DNA from: Nostocoides japonicum T1-X7
GTDB lineage: Bacteria; Actinomycetota; Actinomycetes; Actinomycetales; Dermatophilaceae
Direction of reading: 5' to 3'
NCBI RefSeq assembly: GCF_001046855.1
Contig: NZ_HF570958.1
Location: forward strand, 45,224-109,223
DNA length: 64,000 bases
Position numbers and translations under genes: made by a program. Shown here piece by piece: positions 25,443 to 33,546 of the stretch (position 1 is the stretch's first letter; each line of letters starts with the position of its first letter). The notes beneath the pieces are model-generated. The model saw nothing but the letters and a program-made list of their open reading frames with translations. It was not told the DNA's origin and made no database searches.

Positions 25443-26466
25443 GGGTCCACCTTCCCCCGGGCGTCCAGGCGGCCAGGATCTCCCGCCCGCGCCCGGTGTC
25501 TTGGGCCAGGTCGAGTGCAACGAAAAGCGGATGCGTCAAAGGCCACTCCAGGGGATTGGCTGGGAGGTCAACTCGTCCGGTGACAGCGGCCGGCACTGGG
25601 GCCACCCGGATGGTCGCCTTCGCTTGGCGGCCGTGTTCAACGCCGCCGAGAAGGGTCGTGGCTCGGCGAACGATGGACTGGTCGGGGACGAAGAAGTCGA
25701 GAACCTGTCCAGTGCGGAAGGCGATTGGTGCACCGTAGGCGGCCGCAGCCGCTGAGTCCGTCAGGGCCCAACCGGGCGCGTCCAGGTCCTCGAGTCCGAG
25801 TTTCAGGGCCGCGGTGTTGCTCGCGTCGCCAGCCAGAGGTGGGCTCGCGAGAGGGACACGGACTGTGGGCCAGCGGTCCGCGACCTCCCAGAACAAGCCC
25901 GAGTCCAGGACGCTGTTGTCTGCGTCGACGAGGCGTTGCGCCCTCAGGGCCTTGAGCACCTCCGAGACAGTGCTCGGCGACCGCTGCAGCTGCCGGGCCA
26001 GCTCGCGCACCGCTATCGATCGGTTGGGCTCCATCAGCAGCGCGGTCGCGACCTCCAGCCCCACCTGCCCCGACAGGGCGCTTGAGCGCTCGGGCCGCTT
26101 GGTCACCGGCTCGACTTGGGTGTCGATGATGAAGTGGGGCGCGTGGAGCACCAGCCTGCCCCGCAGATCGAGATAACCCGAGTGGTTGCTCGTCAGGACT
26201 CGGCCAGCGTCCGCAGTGACGCGGTCCGCCACCACCAGCAGAACGACTTCCGTGGCCAGGGTAGGCAGGACCTGGGAGCACAGTCGCCGCGCGGAGTCCT
26301 CGGTGACCAGGGACTGCCGCTTGAGCTTCACCGGTGTCTTGACCGTGCACAGGTCCAGGACGAGGTCGACACCCGTATCGTGATCGCCTCCTGCGGGACG
26401 GGCCACGACGCCCAGTTGGGCGAAGGCATCCACCGCGAGGGCCCCGATGTCCATGCTTTCCATCAT
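25432..26466 (-). CDS. AbiEi-like regulator/antitoxin with winged helix
   Basis: About 344 aa from ATG 26466 (26463 and 26454 are alternatives). The middle of the protein has a winged helix, SIAVRELARQLQRSPSTVSEVLKALRAQRL in pieces, typical of a DNA-binding regulator, with an N-terminal domain of unknown fold and a C-terminal domain rich in short strands. The next gene is a nucleotidyltransferase overlapping by 11 nt. This matches the layout of AbiE-type systems, in which the first protein represses the operon through inverted repeats. A 30-nt inverted repeat sits directly upstream. The precise family is inferred from context. Confidence 0.7.
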   Translation of the reverse strand: MMESMDIGALAVDAFAQLGVVARPAGGDHDTGVDLVLDLCTVKTPVKLKRQSLVTEDSARRLCSQVLPTLATEVVLLVVADRVTADAGRVLTSNHSGYLDLRGRLVLHAPHFIIDTQVEPVTKRPERSSALSGQVGLEVATALLMEPNRSIAVRELARQLQRSPSTVSEVLKALRAQRLVDADNSVLDSGLFWEVADRWPTVRVPLASPPLAGDASNTAALKLGLEDLDAPGWALTDSAAAAAYGAPIAFRTGQVLDFFVPDQSIVRRATTLLGGVEHGRQAKATIRVAPVPAAVTGRVDLPANPLEWPLTHPLFVALDLAQDTGRGREILAAWTPGGRWTRVW

Positions 26467-26474
26467 TCCTGCTG

Positions 26475-26504
26475 TTCGATGTTCGGTCAATACCGAACAT
26501 CGAA
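26475..26504. promoter_or_regulatory. Perfect 13-bp inverted repeat upstream of the AbiEi-like gene
   Basis: Arms TTCGATGTTCGGT (26475-26487) and ACCGAACATCGAA (26492-26504) are perfectly complementary across a four-base spacer CAAT. It lies 8 nt upstream of the chosen start codon. Size and place fit an operator for the encoded winged-helix protein, like the paired repeats bound by AbiEi. Confidence 0.8.
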
Positions 26505-26777
26505 CGTTAGGCTCCGTAGGCCACTGTCCAGAAGTTGATCAGTGGGGCGACCACTCAAAGTATCGAGTCAATGGCCGCTCATCCGGCCGGTCCGTACGCA
26601 AGAGGCGGCCTCCCTGGTGGCCTGGGGAGTCGGCTCAGGCCGACGTCCACTCGCGTGCGTGCGGTGTCGCCCAAACGCGTGTCTGGCGGTCCTGCTGCGG
26701 GTGGGTTGGGACAGCAGAGCAATGGACTTCGCCGAGCCGCGGCCCGAAAGGGCGGCCTCGGGTGGGCTGAGCCCACC

Positions 26778-27140
26778 TCAGGCCGGGCTGTCGCGGGGCC
26801 AGGTCGATCGTGCGCAGCTCGCCCGCCCGCACGACAAGCTCACCAGGGCAGAGGGCAAGCCGGCGGACCGCCCCACCCAGGGGTCGATCCGGACCCGAAC
26901 GGACTCTGGCTTGGTGCGCAAGCCCAAGCCGGCCAGAAACCCTCCCGTGCTCGATGGCACGCCGAGGAAGCCGGCCAGCGTCGAGCGGTGCCGCTCCGCG
27001 AACTTCGTGTCCACCCTCGGCGCGCTGATCTCGCGCACGGAACGGCAGACCTCGACAGGGGCGTGTGCCGACCCTCCGACGGCGAAGTCGGAAGGTCCTT
27101 GCGATCGAGAGACTTCGCGCAACGTGTCGTGCAACGACAT
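26778..27140 (-). pseudogene. Remnant of a JetD-like (Wadjet, DUF3322/DUF2220) gene
   Basis: Residues about 36-100 of this 120-codon frame read SVREISAPRVDTKFAERHRS, then LAGFLG and GLGLRTKPESVRVRID, and then GLPSAL. This matches the JetD segment with the core VDTKFIExHRG and the following F-x-x-x-x-GLRxKPxxVRFR. The continuation expected after GLPSAL (an acidic ELxxLDLxP segment) is found in a neighbouring frame as AGELRTIDLAPRQPG, so a frameshift near 26,830 is likely. Both ends of the gene are missing. A perfect 8-bp hairpin (26761-26777) follows. No JetA-C genes are present. Confidence 0.55.
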
Positions 27141-27362
27141 GGGCGTTCACAGGCCCGCGCGCCTATCAGAGGGCCCGTACTGGCTCGGTGGGCTGCACGT
27201 TTGCGCAGGTCATCCCTGTGCTGATGGCTCGGGCACGCCTGTTGATCGCCGTCTCGTCCGATCTGCGAGGGGAGTGTCACCGCATGCATGCGGGCCGACC
27301 TCGTCGTGCCACGAACAGCGATGTTTCCGCGGGTGAGAGCCCGTTTGGCAACCTCTTGTGAG

Positions 27363-27406
27363 TGGCCAGGGGCGGGGTCGAACCGCCGACCTTCCGATTT
27401 TCAGTT
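27363..27406 (-). other. 3' fragment of tRNA-Phe, likely attachment site
   Basis: Read on the minus strand, the fragment has the Phe anticodon loop CTGAAAA, then a TCGGAAGGTC stretch, a perfect T-arm GGCGG-TTCGACC-CCGCC, and the acceptor 3' strand CCTGGCC. The D-arm and 5' acceptor half are absent; in their place is element DNA leading to the excisionase and integrase. This is the pattern left when an integrative element enters the 3' end of a tRNA gene. The complete tRNA-Phe expected at the opposite junction was not found in this window. Confidence 0.75.
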
Positions 27407-27653
27407 CGGCCCGGCGGGTTTCGCCGCGTCCGGTGGGGTGCGTGCCGTGCTTGACAGTGGCCGTTGTGGCCGGAGGTGTGCGTGGCGTGACGTGGCCTGG
27501 TTAGCAGATCCGTTAGCAGGCGCCGCGAGAGCGCGGTCTTCGCGATCGTGGGGGTGGGTTGGTGTCCACCCGAGCACGGTGCGGGCGCTTATGTACACAT
27601 CGAACCATGGCGGCCAAGCAAGGGTCGGGCGCCGCAACCGAGAGGGAGTTGTG

Positions 27654-27866
27654 ATGGATGAGAAGCTGCTGTACCGGGTGTCGGATGTCGCTGCGTGTCT
27701 GAGCCTGTCGAGGACGAAGGTGTACGAGCTGGTCCGGTCCGGGACACTGCCTTCGGTGCGGATCGGGAGCACCCGACGGGTCCGCGGGGCCGACCTCGCC
27801 GCGTACGTCGACTCGCTGGAGCGGGTGAGCGCCGAGGTGCTGGCCGAGGCTGTGGTCGCGAGATGA
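27654..27866 (+). CDS. Excisionase / MerR-type DNA-binding protein
   Basis: A 70-aa protein with the helix-turn-helix of the excisionase family: YRVSDVAACLSLSRTKVYEL, then VRSGTLPSVRIGSTRRVRGA with the usual basic wing. It would bend DNA at the attachment site and steer the integrase toward excision. ATG at 27654 follows AGGGAG; GTG at 27651 is also possible. It lies 16 nt upstream of the integrase start in the same direction. Confidence 0.88.
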   Translation: MDEKLLYRVSDVAACLSLSRTKVYELVRSGTLPSVRIGSTRRVRGADLAAYVDSLERVSAEVLAEAVVAR

Positions 27867-27882
27867 CCTGCGAGGGGGCAGC

Positions 27883-29169
27883 GTGACGGGCACTCGCGGC
27901 GGCGCGCCCGATGGCTCGGGCAAGGGGGCGCCGAGGCTACACAACGGGGTCATCCGGCGGGGGTCGACGTGGTCCTACGTCATCCGGGTCACCAACGGTT
28001 CGGGGGTGTCCAAGCCGCGGTGGGTGGGCGGCTTCCCCACGGAGGCAGCGGCGAAGCGGGCGCGGGACTTGGCACGTGCCGCCTCGGCCCGAGGGGAGTT
28101 GGTCGACCGGTCCACTCTGACGGTGGAGCAGTACCTGCATCGCTGGTTGGAGGGGCACGCCGTGGAGGTCAAGCCCCGCACCCGGGCCGGGTACGCGCAC
28201 CTCATCGAGGTGTACGTGGCCCCGCGGATCGGTGCACGCCGTCTGCAGGACCTGCGCCCAGCCGACCTGTCCGGGTTGTACCGGGACCTGCTCGCCGGCG
28301 GTGGCCGAGGCGGGCGGGCGTTGTCCGGCCGCACGGTGGAGTACGTTCACGCGGTGCTGCACAAGGCGTTCGCGGACGCCGTGCGCACAGACCAGCTGCT
28401 GACGTCGAACCCGGCCGAGCGGGCCAAACGCCCCCGCAAGCCACCGGCTGAGCCGGTGGTGCTCTGGTCGGCGACCGACCTGAGCGCGTTCTTGGACGTC
28501 ACGCGGTCCCACCGGCTGCACGCGTTCTTCCGGCTCGCGGCATACACCGGTGCCCGCCGCGGCGAGCTGATGAACCTGCGCTGGCCCGACGTCCACCTCG
28601 GCGAACCCGGCTGTGACGATGACGGGAAGGGTGTGGGGGCGTTCCTGCGGCTGCGGGGCACCGTGTCGGTCATCGACGGGGTCCGGGTCGAAGGGACCAC
28701 CAAGGGCGGGCGCGAACGGACGGTCAGCATCGACCCCGGAACCGCGACCGTTCTGGTTGAGCATCAACGCCGGCAGGAGGCCGAACGCGACGTCGCCGGG
28801 GCCTGCTGGGCCGGACCTGGGGTGCAGGACGGGCACGTGTTCCGTCGAGAGCTCGGCGACCCCTTGTTCCCCGACACCCCGACCGCGTTGATGGCCAGGC
28901 TGCAGCGCCAGCACAATGACGTCCTCCAGGCGGCTGGGAAGCCGTTGCTGCCGGTGATTCGGCTGCACGACCTGCGGCACCTGCACGCCACCTTGCTGCT
29001 CAAGGCCGGCGTCCCGGTCCACGTCGTGGCCGCCCGCCTCGGCCATACCGACCCCGCGGTCACCCTGCGCGTGTACGCCCACGTGCTGGATGACCAAGCC
29101 AGCGGTGCTGCCATCACCTTCGAACAACTCATCAACAACACCCCCGCCGGCCAGCCCACCGACGACTAG
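27883..29169 (+). CDS. Tyrosine site-specific integrase
   Basis: A 428-aa phage/ICE-type integrase. An N-terminal AP2-like arm-binding region and a core-binding SAM-like domain (LTVEQYLHRWLEGH) precede the catalytic domain. Catalytic residues are visible: Arg in TGARRGELMNLRW, the lysine region TTKGGRERTV, HDLRHLHAT (His-x-x-Arg), the second His in LGHTDPAVT, and the nucleophile Tyr in LRVYAHVL. The GTG start follows GAGGGGGC. It integrates the element at the tRNA-Phe 3' end located about 480 nt upstream. Confidence 0.93.
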   Translation: MTGTRGGAPDGSGKGAPRLHNGVIRRGSTWSYVIRVTNGSGVSKPRWVGGFPTEAAAKRARDLARAASARGELVDRSTLTVEQYLHRWLEGHAVEVKPRTRAGYAHLIEVYVAPRIGARRLQDLRPADLSGLYRDLLAGGGRGGRALSGRTVEYVHAVLHKAFADAVRTDQLLTSNPAERAKRPRKPPAEPVVLWSATDLSAFLDVTRSHRLHAFFRLAAYTGARRGELMNLRWPDVHLGEPGCDDDGKGVGAFLRLRGTVSVIDGVRVEGTTKGGRERTVSIDPGTATVLVEHQRRQEAERDVAGACWAGPGVQDGHVFRRELGDPLFPDTPTALMARLQRQHNDVLQAAGKPLLPVIRLHDLRHLHATLLLKAGVPVHVVAARLGHTDPAVTLRVYAHVLDDQASGAAITFEQLINNTPAGQPTDD

Positions 29170-29577
29170 AACGACCGACGGGCGTGGCGCAGCAGAGAGC
29201 GACGAGGTCTAGCAGAAGCATTGTGGCACAATGAAATAGGTCCGACATTTGAGGCGAATCAGCAGCCGTACGACCTGCTGAACCGGAGTAGAACGCGGTC
29301 GCGGCGTGGCCCTGGTGACTGGTCAGTCGTCGAACCTAAGTGGCGAAGGTCGCGATGACGGACGTTCAGGTAGATGTTGTCTGGAACGCAAGCAAGGCCG
29401 GGCGGATAGGTTGAGAGCGCCTCCGTCAGCCGGATTCGCGCCACGCCTGGGCGGGGGCCGCGATGTCACTTGGGTCAGCCCCGTCCGACCCAACATTGGG
29501 GGCACGCTATGCGTGCCGCCCTCTGCCGAACTGGTTCTATAGACTTCCCTTGGGTCGACGAGGTCAAGCCTAGTTTC
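29170..29577. other. Intergenic region upstream of the Qat operon
   Basis: About 400 nt without a supportable gene. It must contain the qat promoter. An AT-richer stretch, TTGTGGCACAATGAAATAGG near 29220, is the best candidate for promoter elements. The qatA frame stays open upstream to 29470, but that extension has no domain similarity. Confidence 0.5.
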
Positions 29578-31491
29578 ATGTCCCGGTTGAGCGAGCAGCG
29601 CACGAGGATCGAGGTGCACGAGGCCGTGTGGTCCGACAGCGAGACCGACCGAGACCTGCTCAACTTTCAGGGCGTCGCGGACACCGTCGCGGAGTTCATT
29701 CTTCAGGCGCACGGGGCCCCGATCTCCGTTGGTGTTTCGGGTGCATGGGGCGTGGGCAAGTCGACGATGATCCAGTTGACTCGGGCGGCGCTCGACGAGA
29801 AGCGCCCCGCGGATGATCCGACGGAGTTCGTGTTCGTCGAGTTCAATGCGTGGCTGTACCAGGGGTACGACGACGCCCGCGCAGCTCTGCTCGACGTGAT
29901 CGCTGCCAAGTTGGAGGCCGCCGCCGAGGAGCGCAAGTCCGGGACCGACAAGGTCAAGGACTTCATGCGCCGAGTCAGATGGCTGCGCTTGGCGAAGCTC
30001 GCGGCCCTGCCTGCTGCGGCCTTGGCGCTGGGGATCCCGCCGATGGGTCTCGGCGGCGAGATCGCCGACGTGGTGCGCGACGTGCGCGATGGGACGGCCG
30101 ACGGTGAGCAGATCGAAGGCGTCGGGGGTGCCCTGGCCGCAGCGGGGGCGGGGCTGCTCAAGCCCGCTTTGGCCACGTCTCCGCCGAAGGAGATCCAGGC
30201 GCTGCGCGACAGCTTCGAGGAGGCGCTCGAAGCGATCGGGGTAACACTCGTCGTGCTGATCGACGACTTGGACCGCTGCCTGCCTGAGACGGCGATCTCC
30301 ACGCTCGAGGCGATCCGACTGCTGCTGTTCCTGCAGAACACTGCCTTCGTCATCGCGGCGGACGACGAGATGATCAAGCGGGCCGTCAAGAAGCACTTCG
30401 GCGGTCTCGACGACGACGAGCTCGTGACGAACTACTTCGACAAGCTCATCCAGGTGCCCATCAAGGTCCCAGCGCTCGGGATCCAAGAGGTGCGCGCCTA
30501 CATGATGATGCTGTTCATCGACAACAGCACCGACCTCGACACCGCCCGAAAGGATGTCCTGCGGACGGCGATCGCGGCGGGCCTGCGGAAGTCCTGGACG
30601 GGTGTGCGCGTCGACTACGCCTTCGTGACGCAGGTCGACGACTTGCTGCCGGCCGCTCTCCTGACGAGGCTCGAGACGGCCCAACGCTTGGCACCGCTCA
30701 TGACAGGCGCCACCCACATCGTCGGTAACCCGCGGCTGATCAAGCGCTTCCTGAACGCACTGTCAATCCGAATGTCCATCGCCCGAGCACAGGGCGTCGA
30801 CGTGGATGAGGCAGTGCTGGCCAAGTTGCTGCTGTTCGAGCGCGTGGTTGAGCCGACCGTCTTCGTCGAGCTCGCGACCAAGGTGAACGAGGAGGCCGAG
30901 GGTCGTCCGGTGTTTCTCGGGCTGTGGGAGGCGGCGGTGAACTCGGGCGCGGAACCCGAGCTACCGAAGGGTTGGGACACGGAGTTCGTGCGGGACTGGC
31001 TGGGGTTGGAGCCCCAGCTAGCGAGTATTGACCTGCGCGGCGCGCTGTACGTCGGCCGAGAACAAGCACCGCTCGTCACCGGGTCGGACAAGCTGTCCGC
31101 AGCCGCCGCGGAGCTGCTCACCGCGCTCACCGAGCACCCGCGCGAGTCCGTGCGACTCAAGGACAGGCTGGCGGACCTTCCCGCTACAGAACAGGGGTTC
31201 GTTCTCGACCGCATGTTCGCCATCGCTCGGCCCGTCCAGTCCTGGGGCACCCCGGAGATCCTGGAAGCGTGTCTGACGATGGCAAGTATCGACGCTGCGT
31301 GGGGCCAGAAGCTGGCCCGGTTTCTGATCGAGCGTCCGCACAGCCAGATCAGCGCCAGTTTGGTCCCGAAGATCGCCGGGCACGAGTGGTCCTCCATGGT
31401 GTTCGACACATGGAAGGACTCCGAGGACATCAAGGCGCCGGTCAAGAGGGCGATCGCGGAACGGAGCAGCATTGGGAACATCGCAAAGTAG
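29578..31491 (+). CDS. qatA: QatA: KAP-family P-loop ATPase of the Qat anti-phage system
   Basis: A 637-aa KAP NTPase. The N-terminus WSDSETDRDLLNFQGVAD precedes Walker A GAWGVGKST (residues 55-63). A hydrophobic, probably membrane-associated insert sits at about 138-165, and Walker B LVVLIDDLDRC is near 225-234, followed by FVIAADDEMI and a helical lid. The C-terminal half is helical. It is the first gene of a four-gene overlapping operon whose order (KAP ATPase, unknown, QueC-like, TatD-like) defines QatABCD. ATG at 29578 is chosen because similarity starts there; its ribosome site is weak. Confidence 0.88.
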   Translation: MSRLSEQRTRIEVHEAVWSDSETDRDLLNFQGVADTVAEFILQAHGAPISVGVSGAWGVGKSTMIQLTRAALDEKRPADDPTEFVFVEFNAWLYQGYDDARAALLDVIAAKLEAAAEERKSGTDKVKDFMRRVRWLRLAKLAALPAAALALGIPPMGLGGEIADVVRDVRDGTADGEQIEGVGGALAAAGAGLLKPALATSPPKEIQALRDSFEEALEAIGVTLVVLIDDLDRCLPETAISTLEAIRLLLFLQNTAFVIAADDEMIKRAVKKHFGGLDDDELVTNYFDKLIQVPIKVPALGIQEVRAYMMMLFIDNSTDLDTARKDVLRTAIAAGLRKSWTGVRVDYAFVTQVDDLLPAALLTRLETAQRLAPLMTGATHIVGNPRLIKRFLNALSIRMSIARAQGVDVDEAVLAKLLLFERVVEPTVFVELATKVNEEAEGRPVFLGLWEAAVNSGAEPELPKGWDTEFVRDWLGLEPQLASIDLRGALYVGREQAPLVTGSDKLSAAAAELLTALTEHPRESVRLKDRLADLPATEQGFVLDRMFAIARPVQSWGTPEILEACLTMASIDAAWGQKLARFLIERPHSQISASLVPKIAGHEWSSMVFDTWKDSEDIKAPVKRAIAERSSIGNIAK

Positions 31492-32278
31492 CAGCGGGCC
31501 GTCGGCCTCCGTCGCCCTGATACCGCCGTGGGTCGACGACATCCCCTTGGACCCGCCCGCGGGTGAGTTGCCGCTCGACGAGCCAGCGCCGAATCTCACT
31601 ATCCCCGTGGCCGCACCAGCGCGGTTCCGCGACGCGCGCACCAGCGTTGGGCGGTATGCACGTTCCGGTGCTGCCGAGCAGATGCGCCGTGCCCTCGGGC
31701 ATTACGTACGCAGCGGCTACGGCGGTAGCGCCACGATGGGCCGGCGGCTGAACGGCACCTCGCGCACCGCTGCCCGGCTGGGTGCAGTGCTGCAGCCAGG
31801 CACACAGCCGGACCTGACGGCTGCTCGCGACGCCGCCATCGCCGGGGGAAAGAACGCTCAGTCTGTGCTGGACGCCATCGTCGAGGCGATCAGGCCGGTC
31901 GACGGCACCCAAGACGCCGAGGCGTCGCGTCGCGCGGTCCGCGACGCCCTGTCGGACGTCCTGGATCGGTACCCCGAGGCGGACCTGCTCGACCTGGACG
32001 ATACCCAGCGGAAGTTCGTCGTCGAGCGGTTCGTCGGGCTGGACGTCTACAACCGGTTCTGTCTCGACCTCGGCCAGAAGCTCGATGAGCATGCGGCGTC
32101 AGCGTCCATCGCGGCCGCTCGGTTCGCTGAGGTGCGCGAGTACATCGCCGCGACTGTCGCCGCTGCGTTTGACAAGCTCTGGGCGTCGGGCGTGACACCC
32201 GCGAGCCCGGACCTGGCCCGCGTGACTCAGGGCGCGCTGAGGGAGACCTTCAGGGTGTTCGAGGAGTACCTGGAATGA
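31472..32278 (+). CDS. qatB: QatB: Qat system protein of unknown activity
   Basis: A 268-aa protein without recognised catalytic motifs, in the position of QatB between the ATPase and the QueC-like gene. The N-terminal 55 residues are proline rich; then comes a helical region with the glycine/serine-rich ALGHYVRSGYGGSATMGRR, a feature of QatB proteins, and an acidic helical C-terminus. The TTG start at 31472 has GGAG five bases upstream and overlaps qatA by 20 nt. Assignment rests mainly on gene order. Confidence 0.78.
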   Translation: MGTSQSSSGPSASVALIPPWVDDIPLDPPAGELPLDEPAPNLTIPVAAPARFRDARTSVGRYARSGAAEQMRRALGHYVRSGYGGSATMGRRLNGTSRTAARLGAVLQPGTQPDLTAARDAAIAGGKNAQSVLDAIVEAIRPVDGTQDAEASRRAVRDALSDVLDRYPEADLLDLDDTQRKFVVERFVGLDVYNRFCLDLGQKLDEHAASASIAAARFAEVREYIAATVAAAFDKLWASGVTPASPDLARVTQGALRETFRVFEEYLE

Positions 32279-33546
32279 AGTTCACGTGCGGTCCGCAGTC
32301 GTTCATCGCTGGGGTGTCCGCTGGCGGGGCGACGCCCGTGGTGTTGTACAGCAAGTCGACTCCCGCGGGTGGTGTGTCGGCCGGCGGTGCGGCCGCCAGC
32401 TCGGTGCGGCGCATGGGCCTGACGCCCGTCCCGGAGGCGTGGGACCTCGTTTCGCTCGCGTTGAGCGCAGTCGTGGCGGACTTCACCGTCCGCCGGGACT
32501 CGAGTGTCGATGGGTGGACCCGCGAGATCGACCTTGAGGTTGCGGTCAGTGACCTGTCGCGGTGGGCTGGACTCGACGACCGGATCGCGTCGATGCTGGG
32601 GTTTCTCACCACGGACCGGTGGTCCATAGGTTTCGCTGGCGCCGCCGGACTGCCCGAGGCGCCCAAGAAGTCCCGCCTGTCCGCGGCTGACTCGGCCGTG
32701 CTCCTATCGGGCGGCCTCGACAGCCTCATCGGCGTGATCGACCTGCACGCGACCGGGTCCTCGACCTTCGCTGTCAGCCACACGGTGCGCGGCGACCAGG
32801 CCAACCAGGTCCGCTTCGCTCAGAAGGTCGCAGCCGTGGACCACCTGCAGGTGAACCACAACGTCAGCACGCCGTGGACGGTCAGCGAAACGTCGCAGCG
32901 CGCACGCTCTTTACTCTTCCTAGCCTTCGCCGTTCTCGCGGCAACTACAACTCAGCGGTACGCGGAAGGGGACGTCGTGCCGGTTTACATGTGTGAGAAC
33001 GGGTTCATCGCGATAAACCCGGCGCTCACGCCCGGCCGGGTGGGCAGCCTGAGCACCCGAACTGCCCATCCGCACTACCTGGGTGAGTTCCAGGCGATCC
33101 TGGACGCCATCGATGTTCGGGTGGAGCTGAGGAATCCGTATACGGAGAAGACCAAGGGCCAGATGATCCGGGACAGTGCCGATCCGCGGCTACTGGCTCA
33201 GCTCGCGATCGAGTCGACGAGTTGCGGTCGATACCAGCGCTACGGCTTGCAGCACTGCGGGAGGTGCCTGCCGTGCAGCGTACGCCGGGCAGCGTTCCTG
33301 GCAGCGGACCTGGCTGACACCACCTCGTACAGGTACGATGACCTCTCGAGCCACGCCGGCGCCGATCTGGAGGACCTGCGCGCGATCGCCAGGGCGCGGA
33401 TCCAGGTCAAGGAGCAGGGCCTCGACCGGTGGATCGGTAACGCCCTGAACTCTCCGCACATCCAGAACGCCGACGCGCTACGGGCGATGCTCGCACGTGG
33501 ACTCGGGGAACTCGGCGGTCTGCTCGACCACTACGGTGTGGCGTGA
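32275..33546 (+). CDS. qatC: QatC: QueC-like PP-loop protein
   Basis: A 423-aa protein with an N-terminal domain of about 135 residues and then a QueC-like nucleotide-binding domain. The PP-loop motif VLLSGGLDSLIGVIDL is near residue 142. The late zinc-binding cluster is CGRYQRYGLQHCGRCLPC, matching the Cys ligands of 7-cyano-7-deazaguanine synthase. QueC makes preQ0; in Qat the enzyme is thought to act in defence, with an unknown product. ATG at 32275 overlaps the qatB stop (ATGA). Confidence 0.88.
   Translation: MKFTCGPQSFIAGVSAGGATPVVLYSKSTPAGGVSAGGAAASSVRRMGLTPVPEAWDLVSLALSAVVADFTVRRDSSVDGWTREIDLEVAVSDLSRWAGLDDRIASMLGFLTTDRWSIGFAGAAGLPEAPKKSRLSAADSAVLLSGGLDSLIGVIDLHATGSSTFAVSHTVRGDQANQVRFAQKVAAVDHLQVNHNVSTPWTVSETSQRARSLLFLAFAVLAATTTQRYAEGDVVPVYMCENGFIAINPALTPGRVGSLSTRTAHPHYLGEFQAILDAIDVRVELRNPYTEKTKGQMIRDSADPRLLAQLAIESTSCGRYQRYGLQHCGRCLPCSVRRAAFLAADLADTTSYRYDDLSSHAGADLEDLRAIARARIQVKEQGLDRWIGNALNSPHIQNADALRAMLARGLGELGGLLDHYGVA

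Noticed and set aside
26542..27336. A 264-codon plus-strand frame
   Set aside because: No domain, a biased composition, and it lies opposite the JetD-like remnant, which has real family similarity on the other strand.
32275..33546. QueC-like gene as part of a queuosine or dpd 7-deazaguanine DNA modification pathway
   Set aside because: No QueD, QueE, FolE or DpdA-type gene is present, while the flanking KAP ATPase and TatD-like genes fit Qat exactly.
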